Below are positions 35,536 through 45,984 of a stretch of DNA of 64,000 nucleotides, one piece after another. The notes under the pieces were generated by a model that was not told the origin of the DNA, did not search any database, and worked only from the letters and a program-made list of their open reading frames with translations. A program made the translations under genes and the position numbers. The number at the start of each line of letters is the position of its first letter. The stretch's first letter is position 1. The DNA is from Nocardia sp. NBC_00565. GTDB taxonomy: Bacteria; Actinomycetota; Actinomycetes; Mycobacteriales; Mycobacteriaceae. Location: positions 6,944,001-7,008,000 of the forward strand of contig NZ_CP107785.1 of assembly GCF_036345915.1 (NCBI RefSeq), given 5' to 3'.

Positions 35536-36918
35536 GTGTCAATGATCAATGGGGATCGATTACGAGCGGTCGCGGCGATGGTGACGATGGCCATGGCGGT
35601 GGCAACCGCACTGCTGGCCGGGGGCGTCACCGCCACGCCTGTCGCCGCAATACCACTGCCACAACAGGATTCGTTCTATCAGCCACCCGAGGGCTTCGAA
35701 TCCCAAGATGTCGGCGCGATCCTGCGCTCGCGCGAGATGCACCTCGCAGTGCTGACCCTGCTGCCGTTGAACGTGCGCTCGTGGCAGCTGCTCTACCGCA
35801 CCACCGACCTGTTCGGACAGCCGACGGTCGCCGTCACCACCGTGATCCTGCCCGCGGGCGCGGACCCGAACCGGTCGCGGCCACTGGTCTCGCTGCAGTT
35901 CTACTACGACAGTGCCAGCATCAACTGCTCGCCGTCATTCGTGCTGCAGCAGGGTGCCGGGCTGCCCGGTGTCGAGGGCGTGCATTCACAGAGCGAGTTG
36001 ATCGCGATCGCGGCACTGATCAGTCAGGGCTGGGCGATCTCGGTGCCGGACTACGAGGGTCTCAATGGGCATCTCGCGGTGGCCGAGGAGCCGGGATATA
36101 TGACGCTGGACGGCATTCGGGCCGCCGAGCGCTTCGAACCGCTGGGCCTGGACGGCGCGAATACGCCGGTGGCGATGTGGGGCTACTCCGGCGGTGGGAT
36201 GGGCACCGGTTGGGCCGCGCAGCTGCAGCCGAGCTACGCGCCCGAGCTGCATGTGCAGGGGGCGGCGCTGGGCGCTCCCGTCTCGGATGTCGAATCCCTG
36301 CTGCACGTCAACGGATCGATGTTCTCCAGCCTCATCGGCATCGGCATCTCCTCGCTCTACAACGCCTACCCGAAGTTCCGCGAGACGAGCGATCAGTACC
36401 TGACGCCCGAGGGCAAGGCGCTGATGAACCAAACCAACTCGCAGTGCCTGCCGCGCAACGCACTGACCCAGATGTTCACCGACTACCAACGGATACTGAC
36501 GATTCCGATCGCGCAGTACCTCGCGCTACCGCAGATCCGGGAGGTCTTCGACGCGACGGTGCTCGGCAAGCACACGCCGACCGCGCCACTGTTCGTCTAC
36601 CAGGGCGTCCTCGACGAGGCCGTCCCGATCTGGACCACCGATCGCCTGACCCAGCAGTGGTGCGCGGACGGCGCGTCGATCGTCTACAAACGCGACCACC
36701 TCAGCGAACACCTGACCCTGCCCTCCCTCGGCATGGCCGACACCTTCAACTGGCTGAAGACCCGCCTGGCCCCCAACGCCCCGAACCAACTCGGCTGCCG
36801 CACCGACGACATCGTCTCCATGCTGGCCGACTTCAACGCCCTACTAACCCAAATAGAAATCAACCTGAACGCCACCTTCGGCGCCCTGGGCTTCCCCATC
36901 GGCCCCCGCGAACGCTGA
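35536..36918 (+). CDS. Secreted lipase/esterase (secretory lipase family)
   Basis: 460 aa. Sec signal peptide (about 1-40, hydrophobic AVAAMVTMAMAVATALLAGG, cut near VAA). Alpha/beta-hydrolase with nucleophile Ser in MWGYSGGGMG, acid Asp probably in VYQGVLDEAVPIW and His in DHLSEHLTLPS. Conserved Cys residues in INCSPSF, SQCLPR and LGCRTDD suggest disulfides. Family PF03583-like; substrates are likely acylglycerols. GTG 35536 has GGAAGGGG 7 nt upstream; ATG 35542 is possible. Divergent TetR is the probable regulator. Confidence 0.88.
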   Translation: MSMINGDRLRAVAAMVTMAMAVATALLAGGVTATPVAAIPLPQQDSFYQPPEGFESQDVGAILRSREMHLAVLTLLPLNVRSWQLLYRTTDLFGQPTVAVTTVILPAGADPNRSRPLVSLQFYYDSASINCSPSFVLQQGAGLPGVEGVHSQSELIAIAALISQGWAISVPDYEGLNGHLAVAEEPGYMTLDGIRAAERFEPLGLDGANTPVAMWGYSGGGMGTGWAAQLQPSYAPELHVQGAALGAPVSDVESLLHVNGSMFSSLIGIGISSLYNAYPKFRETSDQYLTPEGKALMNQTNSQCLPRNALTQMFTDYQRILTIPIAQYLALPQIREVFDATVLGKHTPTAPLFVYQGVLDEAVPIWTTDRLTQQWCADGASIVYKRDHLSEHLTLPSLGMADTFNWLKTRLAPNAPNQLGCRTDDIVSMLADFNALLTQIEINLNATFGALGFPIGPRER

Positions 36919-37047
36919 CTACCCGGGTGCTCGTCCCCCGACCAGAACCGGACCGGTCAGAGACGAGCTTCTCGTCGGCGATGAATTCCGGTCTGCCACC
37001 GCGTCTGCATTAGTGCAGGTACCAGCACTCCGGTCGGGAGGACCATC

Positions 37048-37530
37048 ATGCAGAAGATCGTCACTAACCTCTGGTACGACACCGAGGCCGAGCAGGCCGC
37101 CAAGTTCTACTGCTCCCTCTTCGAGGACGCGAAGATCATCAACATCACGCCTTATAGCGAGGCCGGGCCGCGGGAGGCCGGACTCGTTATGCTCGTCGAC
37201 TTCGAGATCGCAGGTCAAAAGTTCACCGCCATCAACGGCGGCGGCGACTATCACTACACACACGCCATGTCCCTGCTGGTCAACTGCGACAGTCAGGACG
37301 AGGTCGACCGCCTCTGGACGGCGCTCACCGCCGACGGCGGCCAGGAAATCGAGTGCGGTTGGCTCAACGACAAATACGGCATCCCCTGGCAAATCTGGCC
37401 CGCCGAAGCCGACGCCCTCGTCAGCAGTCCCGACCGCGCCGCCGCCAACCGCGCCATGAAGGCCATGCTCGGCATGAAGAAAATCAACCTCCAAGCCATG
37501 CAAGACGCCTTTGACGGCAAAGTCGACTGA
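37048..37530 (+). CDS. VOC superfamily protein, PhnB/3-demethylubiquinone-methyltransferase-like fold
   Basis: 160 aa. Starts MQKIVTNLWYDTEAEQAAKFYCSLF and contains AINGGGDYHYTHAMSLLVNC, QDEVDRLWTALTADGGQEIECGWLNDKYGIPWQIWP, all typical of this VOC subgroup. Despite the historical name, these are usually not methyltransferases; function unknown. SD GGGAGGA 7-8 nt upstream. Monocistronic. Confidence 0.85.
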   Translation: MQKIVTNLWYDTEAEQAAKFYCSLFEDAKIINITPYSEAGPREAGLVMLVDFEIAGQKFTAINGGGDYHYTHAMSLLVNCDSQDEVDRLWTALTADGGQEIECGWLNDKYGIPWQIWPAEADALVSSPDRAAANRAMKAMLGMKKINLQAMQDAFDGKVD

Positions 37531-37549
37531 CCGAGTTCGGGTATCCGGG

Positions 37550-37744
37550 TCAGGTGATCTGCCAGGAGCCGACTTCGTGGTAGCCGGAGTTGTAGATGGG
37601 GGAGGCGTCACCCTCGATCAGTTGGTAGTGCTTCATATTGCCGCCCCAGTAGCGGAGGATGCGGCCGAGTTCGTCGGCGAGGTCGGCGGGGGCTTTCACG
37701 CCGTCTGGCAGGGCATCCAGGTCTACCTCCAGGGTGAATTTCAC
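37550..37744 (-). CDS. Small conserved hypothetical protein
   Basis: 64 aa from GTG 37744: KFTLEVDLDALPDGVKAP, then ELGRILRYWGGNMKHYQL and a closing YNSGYHEVGSWQIT. Compact single domain found widely as an unnamed small actinobacterial protein (from memory). TAGATT (37752-37757) ends 7 nt before the GTG, a leaderless signature, which decides this start over the longer frame to 37825. It is divergent from the thiC riboswitch. Confidence 0.6.
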   Translation of the reverse strand: MKFTLEVDLDALPDGVKAPADLADELGRILRYWGGNMKHYQLIEGDASPIYNSGYHEVGSWQIT

Positions 37745-37855
37745 GTTGTGGAATCTACCGGTGGGGTAGCGGGCGGCGGGCGCTTCGCTGGATGTTCCTC
37801 CGATCGCCGGGCAGGGCGCGGACATGGAAAGGTATCGTCGGGCTGGAAAATTTCA

Positions 37856-39596
<1,741 letters not shown>

Positions 39597-39613
39597 GTTT
39601 CGTCCAGAGCTCA

Positions 39614-39658
39614 GCCCGCCGCCACCGCGAGCGCGTCGACCGTGCGGTGGCGGCGGGC
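39614..39658. terminator. 15-bp hairpin terminator between thiC and a VOC gene
   Basis: Arms 39614-39628 and 39644-39658 are perfectly complementary (GCCCGCCGCCACCGC and its complement) around a 15-nt loop. The flanking genes are convergent, so it can serve both. Confidence 0.8.
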
Positions 39659-39678
39659 AGTTCGGCAGGCCGAGCGAG

Positions 39679-40086
39679 TCAGTAGGACTGGAGTTCGATC
39701 AGCGTGCCCGCCGGATCGCGCAGGTGCGCCGTGCGCAGATTCGGTCCCCACTGCGGCCGGTCCACCGCGGCGGCCACCGCTGTCGCGCCATTGCGCAGGC
39801 ACAGCCGCAGACCGGCATCGACATCGGATACCCGGCAGACGAACATCACCGCGTCCTGCGCGGGCGCCGCCGTCGCGGGCAGTGCGGCGGTACCCGCGAC
39901 CTCGGCCATCACCGCGCGGTCGAAGAGCACCAGCACCGCTTGGTCGTCGACATCCCAATTCGCATACGGCCCCGCCGCGGTGCCTTTGATCAGCTTCGCA
40001 CCGACCAGCTGCGGCAGAACGGCGTTGTAGAACTCGAAGCATTCGGCGAAATGGGTGACGAGCAGTCTCGGATACAGGGCTTCCAC
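39679..40086 (-). CDS. VOC family (glyoxalase-like) protein
   Basis: 135 aa. VOC fold: LYPRLLVTHFAECFEFYNAVLPQL at the start and the closing LRDPAGTLIELQSY with a Glu metal-ligand candidate. GTG start with AGGAG 6 nt upstream. Divergent from a MarR regulator, with a palindromic operator between them, so it is the likely MarR target. Confidence 0.82.
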   Translation of the reverse strand: MEALYPRLLVTHFAECFEFYNAVLPQLVGAKLIKGTAAGPYANWDVDDQAVLVLFDRAVMAEVAGTAALPATAAPAQDAVMFVCRVSDVDAGLRLCLRNGATAVAAAVDRPQWGPNLRTAHLRDPAGTLIELQSY

Positions 40087-40102
40087 GCTATCTCCTATTT
40101 AG

Positions 40103-40116
40103 TAGGTGCGCACCTA
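40103..40116. promoter_or_regulatory. MarR operator palindrome TAGGTGCGCACCTA
   Basis: Perfect 14-bp palindrome in the 58-bp gap between the divergent VOC and MarR genes. It covers about -42 to -29 relative to the predicted MarR transcription start and lies upstream of the VOC ribosome site, so it can control both. Confidence 0.7.
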
Positions 40117-40131
40117 TCATAGGATGGACCC

Positions 40132-40137
40132 TATAAT
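40132..40137 (+). promoter_or_regulatory. Perfect TATAAT -10 box of the leaderless MarR gene
   Basis: TATAAT ends 7 nt before the ATG at 40145, so transcription should begin at or next to the A of the start codon. There is no SD. Confidence 0.65.
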
Positions 40138-40144
40138 TTGTCGC

Positions 40145-40606
40145 ATGGCATCCACGCGGGCACTACCACCGAGCCTGCTCGGGCTCGACACCTATCTGCT
40201 CTCCCGGGTGGGCAAAGTCGCGCGCGGCCGGTTCGCCGATCGGCTAGCCGCACGCGGATTGCGGCTGTGGCATATGGCGGTACTCGCCGCACTCGCGGAT
40301 TTCGGTCCGCACGCGCAGCGGGATCTGGGTATCCGGCTCGATATCCACCCCAGCGATGTGGCGAAGATCGTCGACGAACTGGCGAGCGCTGGACAGGTCG
40401 AACGCACCCGTGATCCGGTCGATCGACGTCGAATGTCGGTGCGGATCACCAGGACCGGTCGAGCGGCCCTGCGCGCCCTCGACAAAGAGGCACGGCAGGT
40501 GCGCGAGGAAATCCTGGCTCCGCTCAGCGAGGATGAACGAAACGCGCTGTCGGACATGCTGCGTCGGCTGTTCGAGCACACCCACCCGGATACCGGCGCG
40601 GACTGA
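40145..40606 (+). CDS. MarR family regulator
   Basis: 153 aa winged-helix protein: RLWHMAVLAALADFGPHAQRDLGIRLDIHPSDVAKIVDELASAGQVERTRDPVDRRRMSV contains the recognition helix and the wing (DRR). ATG 40145 is favoured by the TATAAT box; an upstream ATG at 40124 would precede the promoter. Probably represses itself and the divergent VOC gene through the palindrome at 40103. Convergent with the YceI gene. Confidence 0.9.
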   Translation: MASTRALPPSLLGLDTYLLSRVGKVARGRFADRLAARGLRLWHMAVLAALADFGPHAQRDLGIRLDIHPSDVAKIVDELASAGQVERTRDPVDRRRMSVRITRTGRAALRALDKEARQVREEILAPLSEDERNALSDMLRRLFEHTHPDTGAD

Positions 40607-40622
40607 CCCCACACAGTCCGCG

Positions 40623-40652
40623 CCGGAATCCTCAGCGCGCCTGAGATTCCGG
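40623..40652. terminator. Hairpin overlapping the yceI 3' end
   Basis: CCGGAAT-C-CTCAG pairs with CTGAG-ATTCCGG (one bulged C) around CGCGC. It lies between convergent stops at 40606 and 40632 and includes the last codons of the YceI gene. Confidence 0.65.
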
Positions 40653-41171
40653 ACGCAACAGCACATTCAGCTCGATCGCGATATACCGCCCGATCATCAA
40701 TTCCGGTGCCCGGATGCCGATTTCGCGCCGGTCGAGGACGGCGTGGGCGACCAGCCGGACGGTGTCGCCGGGACCGAGGACGAATTTGCTGACGGTGCAG
40801 ACGAGTTCGGCCCGCCGTCCGCGCACCCGCACGGTGCCGACGACCCGCCACTCACCGGCGGTATCGGTGATGTCCTCAGTGGTGAAGGCCATCAGCGGGT
40901 GCCGATCCAGATCGAGCAGACGGCGGCCGCGCAGGTCCCTGTCCCGCTTTGCGTGCGTGGTGTCGATTGCACCTAGATCGACTGTGCCGGTGGCCTTTTC
41001 GGGGGCACCATCGGGCCCGGTGGTCAGTCGGCCGTCCCGGATCGGCGCTCGGCCGTGGACGGTGCGGCCGAAGTTTGCGACCGTGAATTCGGCCCGGCTG
41101 TGCGCCGGGTCGACCATCCATTGTCGCTGGCCGCGGTGGGTCTGGGGCTCGGTGAGCAGTGTCCAGGTCAT
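40632..41171 (-). CDS. YceI family protein
   Basis: 179 aa lipocalin-like beta-barrel: QWMVDPAHSRAEFTVANFGRTVHGRAPI at the start, LRGRRLLDLDRHPLMAFTTEDI in the middle. Family members bind polyisoprenoids or other amphiphiles. No signal peptide is seen, so it appears cytoplasmic, unlike many YceI proteins. The gene lies 2 nt after the hypothetical gene at 41174 and is probably cotranscribed with it. Confidence 0.86.
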   Translation of the reverse strand: MTWTLLTEPQTHRGQRQWMVDPAHSRAEFTVANFGRTVHGRAPIRDGRLTTGPDGAPEKATGTVDLGAIDTTHAKRDRDLRGRRLLDLDRHPLMAFTTEDITDTAGEWRVVGTVRVRGRRAELVCTVSKFVLGPGDTVRLVAHAVLDRREIGIRAPELMIGRYIAIELNVLLRPESQAR

Positions 41172-41173
41172 GG

Positions 41174-41503
41174 CTAGCCCCGATTCGCGTAGATATCGGA
41201 TTTGCTGTGGTGCGCGAGCACCGGGTAGGTCTCCACCCGGTCCGGGCCGGGCAGTAGCGCCGCATCCTCGCCGGGCAGCAGTTCGGTGGCGATGATCGCG
41301 CGCTGCGCGACGAGCAGCACGTCCTCCGATTCGGCGATGACGATCACCACCCCGGACCCGTCGTGGCGACGCAGCTCGTAGGCGCAGACCAGTCCGGGGA
41401 CACCGGCGAGCGCCGGTTCGATACGGTGGCGGGCCGCGTAGTCCGCCGCGACCAGTTGGTCGGCGCTGCGCGGTCCGTCGAAGTAGACGAGTTGTGCGTA
41501 CAT
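41174..41503 (-). CDS. Small hypothetical protein, possible dimeric alpha-beta barrel
   Basis: 109 aa: MYAQLVYFDGPRSADQLVAADYAARHRIEPALAGVPGLVCAYELRRH resembles antibiotic-biosynthesis-monooxygenase-type small proteins. Family call is tentative. It is followed without gap by the YceI gene and is divergent from the LuxR regulator at 41638. Confidence 0.7.
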   Translation of the reverse strand: MYAQLVYFDGPRSADQLVAADYAARHRIEPALAGVPGLVCAYELRRHDGSGVVIVIAESEDVLLVAQRAIIATELLPGEDAALLPGPDRVETYPVLAHHSKSDIYANRG

Positions 41504-41637
41504 GGGAAAAGGCTCCTGATCTGCGTGAATGATATATTCAGCTTCGGTGTTCCGGCGGCCGCGCGAATCAGTGCCACCACGTATCCGCGGTACTGAACCG
41601 GGCGCACGGGCCGCCGAACGCGTGGATACTGCTGCCT

Positions 41638-44409
41638 ATGCAGGAGCCGCTGATCGGTCGTCATCGCGAGCTCGCCCGGCTGCGGGCCGCGGTGCTCGCG
41701 GCCGCCGCGGGACCGGGGCGGCTACTGCTGATCGACGGTCCGGCAGGCATCGGCAAGACGCGGCTGGCCGAGCACACCGCGGTGCTGGCCGCCGAATGCG
41801 GGCTGCGCGTCGGCCGTGGCTTCGCCGTCGACGACGCGGGCATGCCGCCGCTGTGGCCATGGCATCGGCTCGGCCGCGATCTCCCCGAGCTGGCCGAGGC
41901 GCTGGCGGCGGGCGACACCGTGCGATGGGAGGATTCGGCATCGCAGCGGTTTCGTATGTTCACCGCGGTCACCGACGCGTCGGCGACCCTCGCAGCTGAG
42001 TCCGGACTCGCGATCGTGCTGGAGGATCTGCACTGGGCCGATCGAACCTCCCTGCTGCTCCTGCGGCACCTCGCCGCCGAACTCCCGAGGCAGCGGCTGT
42101 TATTGCTGGTCACCGCCCGCGACCCCGCAGTAGGGCCTTATCTCGAAGAGCTGCCCGAGCTGGTGCGGATGCCGCGCACCCAGACGATGCCGCTGACCGG
42201 GCTCTCGATCGAGGAGGTTCGGTATTGGTTGTCGCAGGTCCCCTCCGACTTGGATACCGCGGCCGCCGATCGACTGCACGAACGCACCGGCGGCAACCCG
42301 CTCTACGTTCGGCTCGTCGTCGAATCCACATCGGATGCGCCGGATCTGTTGTCCCGTCCTGGTTTTCGACGATTGGCCCTGGCGCAGGTGGACCGGCTCG
42401 ATGCGGCGACCCGGTCGGTGCTGCGGGCCGCGAGCGTGCTCGGCGAGCGAATCGAACCGGATCTACTCGAACCGATGACGGGTACCTCGGTCGATGCGGC
42501 CCTCGATACCGCCACGACCGCCGGTGTGCTCCGGCACCTCGATGACGGCGGTATCGCATTCGTGCACGCGCTGATCCGCGATGCGATCTACGCCGAGCTG
42601 CCGCCGTCCGAGCGGACGTCATGGCACCGCAAGGCCGCCGAGCTGCTCGCCGCCCGTGCCGACGGCGACGGCGCGGCGGCCGGACCGATCGCGACGCATT
42701 GGCGACATGCGGGTGGCCCGGAAGCCAAACCGGACTGTGCCCACTGGGCCCGCATCGCCGCCGAATCTGCTCGCGCGGCAACCGCATACGACGAAGCGAT
42801 CCGCTTCCACCAATGGGCGATCGAGGCGAGCGGGCCCAGCGCGCCAGGGCCGCTGCGGGCCGAGCTGCAGATCGAGCTCGCGCGCAGCGAATTCGAGGCC
42901 GGACGTATCGATGACAGCGTCGACCACTGTGTGCAGGCCACCGCGATCGCAGAGCAGTCCGCCCGCCCTGACCTCATCGCGGCGGCCGCGTTGGTGGTGC
43001 ACGGCATCGGAACCCCCAAAGTGATCGCCAGGGTCGATCGACTGTGCCGCAATGCCTTACGAGCCGATGTCGACGATGCGGCGAAGGCCCGGCTCACGGC
43101 ACATCGCGCCATGGTCGCCGCCGAGATCGGCGAGTGCGACCACGCTAGAACGCTTTCCGCGGCGGCCATGGCGACCGCCGAGCGCAGCGGTGATCCGGAC
43201 GCGCTGCTCGATGCCATCCATGCCCGCCACCTCGCCCTTTCGGCACCGCATTTTCTCGCCGAGCGGCTGCCACTGGTCGAACGCGCCATCGATATCGGCG
43301 CCCGGGCCCGGCAGCCGCTCGCCCAGCTGTGGGGTCATCTCTGGCAGGCCTCGGCCGCATTCCAACTCGGCGATCTCGCCCTCGTCGACCGCACGATCGC
43401 CGAACTCGAGCAGGTGGCCGAGCGGGGCAGGCTGCCGATCGCCCGCTGGCATCTGCACCGGCTCGACGCCGTTCGCGCCGCACTCACCGGCGATTTCGCC
43501 GCCGCGGACGAAAACAACGATGCCGCATTCGAACTCGCCATCCGGATGGGTGAGTCGTCGCTGCTCGGTCTGCACCAGGCGTTCCGCGGAGTGCTGTCCA
43601 TGACCCACGGCTGCGTCGACGACGCCGAGGCCGCCGAAAGATTGGCGGCGATACGCGACGCGCCGCAGATACCGTTGACTCGGATCTTCTATCCGATGAC
43701 GCACGCACTTGCGGGCAATCTGGCCGAGGCACGCGCGTCGTTCAAGGAGTTCCGCGAGCTGCCGGGCACCGTCGAGATCGGTCCGCATTGGCTCGGACTG
43801 CTCTTCTGCATCGGTTTCACCGCGGTGTTATTGCGGGACAGGGAGGCCGCCGAGCGCACCTATCAAGCCTTCGGTGCCGACGACTACTACGCGAGCGATG
43901 GCGGCGCCGTGCTCTGCCCGGGTTCGATCGCCCGTCCAATCGCCGACCTCGCGCTCACCGCCGGACGCGTCGACGCGGCGATCGAGCATTACCAGCGCGC
44001 GATCGCGATGGACACCCGCATCGGCGCTCGCCCGTTTCTGGCATTGAGCCGTCTCGGACTGGCCGACGCCCTGCGCACTCGCGGCACGCCCGCCGACCTG
44101 CGCACCGCGCGATCGGCGATAACCGAAGCGGCACACGAGTTCCGGCGGCTCGGCATGTCCCACCGGCTGCAGTCGGCCGATGCGCTGCTCGCCGATATCG
44201 ATCGGGCCGGCCGCAGCGCCAACCCGCTCACCGCCCGCGAAACCGAGGTCGCGGATCTGGTGGCGGACGGGCTCACCAACCGCGAAATCGCCGCCCGGCT
44301 GGTGCTTTCCGAGCGCACGGTGGAAACACATGTCCGCAGCATCCTGGCCAAGCTCAGTCTGCAGAATCGAACCGAGATCGCGGCCTGGAAGCTGCGCCTG
44401 CGCCCCTGA
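41638..44409 (+). CDS. Large ATP-binding LuxR-family regulator (LAL/MalT type)
   Basis: 923 aa. Residues 1-260 are a STAND-type ATPase: Walker [11 protein letters not shown] (34-41), Walker [13 protein letters not shown] (about 125). The middle 550 residues are helical repeats. The last 60 residues are a LuxR HTH ([40 protein letters not shown]). Such proteins activate transcription after inducer-triggered ATP binding; inducer unknown. GATACT ends 7 nt before the ATG, hinting at a leaderless message. The divergent YceI pair is a candidate target. A hairpin overlaps its stop. Confidence 0.92.
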   Translation: MQEPLIGRHRELARLRAAVLAAAAGPGRLLLIDGPAGIGKTRLAEHTAVLAAECGLRVGRGFAVDDAGMPPLWPWHRLGRDLPELAEALAAGDTVRWEDSASQRFRMFTAVTDASATLAAESGLAIVLEDLHWADRTSLLLLRHLAAELPRQRLLLLVTARDPAVGPYLEELPELVRMPRTQTMPLTGLSIEEVRYWLSQVPSDLDTAAADRLHERTGGNPLYVRLVVESTSDAPDLLSRPGFRRLALAQVDRLDAATRSVLRAASVLGERIEPDLLEPMTGTSVDAALDTATTAGVLRHLDDGGIAFVHALIRDAIYAELPPSERTSWHRKAAELLAARADGDGAAAGPIATHWRHAGGPEAKPDCAHWARIAAESARAATAYDEAIRFHQWAIEASGPSAPGPLRAELQIELARSEFEAGRIDDSVDHCVQATAIAEQSARPDLIAAAALVVHGIGTPKVIARVDRLCRNALRADVDDAAKARLTAHRAMVAAEIGECDHARTLSAAAMATAERSGDPDALLDAIHARHLALSAPHFLAERLPLVERAIDIGARARQPLAQLWGHLWQASAAFQLGDLALVDRTIAELEQVAERGRLPIARWHLHRLDAVRAALTGDFAAADENNDAAFELAIRMGESSLLGLHQAFRGVLSMTHGCVDDAEAAERLAAIRDAPQIPLTRIFYPMTHALAGNLAEARASFKEFRELPGTVEIGPHWLGLLFCIGFTAVLLRDREAAERTYQAFGADDYYASDGGAVLCPGSIARPIADLALTAGRVDAAIEHYQRAIAMDTRIGARPFLALSRLGLADALRTRGTPADLRTARSAITEAAHEFRRLGMSHRLQSADALLADIDRAGRSANPLTARETEVADLVADGLTNREIAARLVLSERTVETHVRSILAKLSLQNRTEIAAWKLRLRP

Positions 44410-44443
44410 TGCCCGCCCGATCCTCGGCGGATCGAGCGGGCAT
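44409..44443 (+). terminator. Hairpin terminator of the LuxR gene
   Basis: ATGCCCGC/GCGGGCAT (8 bp) plus, after one mismatch, CGATCC/GGATCG (6 bp) around TCGGC. It begins on the last base of the stop codon. Confidence 0.72.
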
Positions 44444-44797
44444 CGCGGGTCCGTCAGGCCGCCGCCTTCGTCTCCGGCACGGGTGCCGACCCGCTTTGCG
44501 CAACCGCCCCGGGAGCCTTCCGATCCGATTGCGGCGCACGGTATTCCGGTAACAGCCGCCCCCGGGCAACGACCCTGATGCGATCGGCACATTCGGCCAG
44601 CAGGGCCGATGCCAAGCGCATGCTTGCCCATTCGAATTCCTGCCAGCATCCACCGCCGAATGGCTAACAGCAGGCTACCGATCTGTTCAGTGCGGCAGTA
44701 GACGGAGATATTCACACAGGCGGTGCTCGGTTGACGTCTGCATCTAGCACTGCTAGATTCTCTAACAACGCTACAACGCAGAGGACGGAACAGCATC
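44410..44797. other. Intergenic region between LuxR and DUF1772 genes
   Basis: About 390 bp. Nothing coding is evident. It contains the LuxR terminator at its left end and a well-formed promoter with an internal 17-bp palindrome (44731-44759) at its right end. The central 250 bp show no clear structure. Confidence 0.55.
44731..44759 (+). promoter_or_regulatory. Sigma-A promoter with embedded palindromic operator
   Basis: TTGACG (44731-44736), exactly 17 bp, TAGATT (44754-44759). The spacer and -10 are occupied by ATCTAGCA-C-TGCTAGAT (44742-44758), a perfect odd palindrome. A protein bound there would block the promoter. It serves the DUF1772 gene at 44798. Confidence 0.65.
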
Positions 44798-45274
44798 ATG
44801 CTCACCACAGCCATCCAGATCATCGCCATCGTCTCGGTCCTCGCGAATGCCGTCGTCTACGGCACCGACGCCTGCTTCGCACTGATCACGCGGGCGGTAT
44901 ACGACCGGCTCGACGACCGCGCCGTGACCGTGAGTGCCGGATGGGGTCACTACTACGGCGATCGCCGGATGCCGATCGTCGGCATCAGCGGTGTGGTAAC
45001 CGCCGTCGCGACAACGGCTCTCGCGGCCATCGGCGGCCACGTTCCGGCGGCGATCGCGGCGGGTATCGCCGTGGTGGCGCTGGTGAGCTGGCTCGCGATC
45101 TACGTCCGGGTCGCCAAGCCGGTGAACGCCCAGCAGACCGCCGCCGCGCAGTCCGGCGTCATCCCGGCGGATGCGCGTGCGCTGCAGGACAAGTGGAACA
45201 GCGTGATCAACGGCCGGGTTGCGCTGCAACTGATCGCCGTCGCCGCACTCTGCGCCGCAATCGCCCTCGCCTGA
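44798..45274 (+). CDS. DUF1772 (anthrone-oxygenase-like) membrane protein
   Basis: 158 aa with four membrane segments; [23 protein letters not shown] near the C-terminus (Trp, Asn, Arg) and the N-terminal [19 protein letters not shown] match DUF1772. Some relatives oxygenate anthrones in polyketide pathways; no such pathway is here. SD GAGGACGG lies about 9 nt upstream. It has its own repressible-looking promoter and a strong terminator. Confidence 0.8.
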   Translation: MLTTAIQIIAIVSVLANAVVYGTDACFALITRAVYDRLDDRAVTVSAGWGHYYGDRRMPIVGISGVVTAVATTALAAIGGHVPAAIAAGIAVVALVSWLAIYVRVAKPVNAQQTAAAQSGVIPADARALQDKWNSVINGRVALQLIAVAALCAAIALA

Positions 45275-45288
45275 CAATCCAACGAACC

Positions 45289-45328
45289 AACGCCCTTGTG
45301 TCGGCTACCCAACCGACACAAGGGCGTT
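45289..45328. terminator. 16-bp hairpin plus T-run, intrinsic terminator
   Basis: AACGCCCTTGTGTCGG (45289-45304) and its exact complement (45313-45328) around an 8-nt loop, followed by TT. It lies between convergent stops at 45274 and 45366. Confidence 0.88.
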
Positions 45329-45365
45329 TTCGTCGACAGCGCCTCCCGACCGCGAAATCTCCCGC

Positions 45366-45923
45366 TCAGCGCACGGTTTGGTCGATCAACCTACGGGCGG
45401 CGCGGTCCGTGCGATCGATATCGCCGGTGATCAACCGGTCCTGGATGATGCCGCGCAGCCCCGAAACCAGCAGCGTGGCAACGGCTTCGGGATCATCGAT
45501 GGACTCGATCCGGCGCAATGCGTCGGCGAGGGTACCGATGAACGTCGCGATCGCGGCATTCGCGTATTCGCCATAGGCACTACCCGGCACACACGCCGCG
45601 CCCAGCACCTGCAGCAGCACCCGCACACTCGTCGTGGCCTCCCCCGCGATATTCACCGAACAGAATTCGCCGAGCCGCTCGCGCAGCGCGGAAGCGTCCG
45701 AGACATCGGCGAAGACGGCCGCGATATCCGGGCGCTGCGTCATCAGCGCCTGCACCAGCAGTTGCTCCTTGGTGTTGAAGTAGTGGATCAGCATGCGGGA
45801 GCTGGTGCCGAGTTCGGCGGCCAGCGGGCGCAGCGACAGGTCGCCGAGGCCGTGTGCGGCGATGTATTCGACGACACCGGCCAGCAGGTCGGCGCGTTTC
45901 GCGTGGTCGAGGGGACGAGCCAT
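45366..45923 (-). CDS. TetR family regulator, divergent from a ketoacyl synthase
   Basis: 185 aa from ATG 45923. [57 protein letters not shown] (minus strand, 45930-45935) ends 6 nt upstream, predicting a leaderless message and deciding this start over 45956. A CTGTA-N8-TACAG site covers that -10, so autorepression is likely. Confidence 0.88.
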   Translation of the reverse strand: MARPLDHAKRADLLAGVVEYIAAHGLGDLSLRPLAAELGTSSRMLIHYFNTKEQLLVQALMTQRPDIAAVFADVSDASALRERLGEFCSVNIAGEATTSVRVLLQVLGAACVPGSAYGEYANAAIATFIGTLADALRRIESIDDPEAVATLLVSGLRGIIQDRLITGDIDRTDRAARRLIDQTVR

Positions 45924-45930
45924 GAGTTGA

Positions 45931-45984
45931 CTGTAGCGATTGGTACAGGTATTCATGACATCGTGACTGTAACAATCGCTTCAG
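45931..45984. promoter_or_regulatory. Operator pair in the TetR/ketoacyl-synthase divergent region
   Basis: CTGTA-N8-TACAG (45931-45948) is a perfect spaced palindrome over the TetR -10. A related 21-bp copy starts 36 bp further (45964-45984, CTGTA-N8-TTCAG) and overlaps the first codons of the synthase. Both share TGACTGTA.C.AT.G.T.CAG. Confidence 0.5.

Noticed and set aside
36962..36976. GACGAG-CTT-CTCGTC hairpin after the lipase
   Set aside because: Six-bp stem with a 3-nt loop is too weak and common in this GC range to call a terminator.
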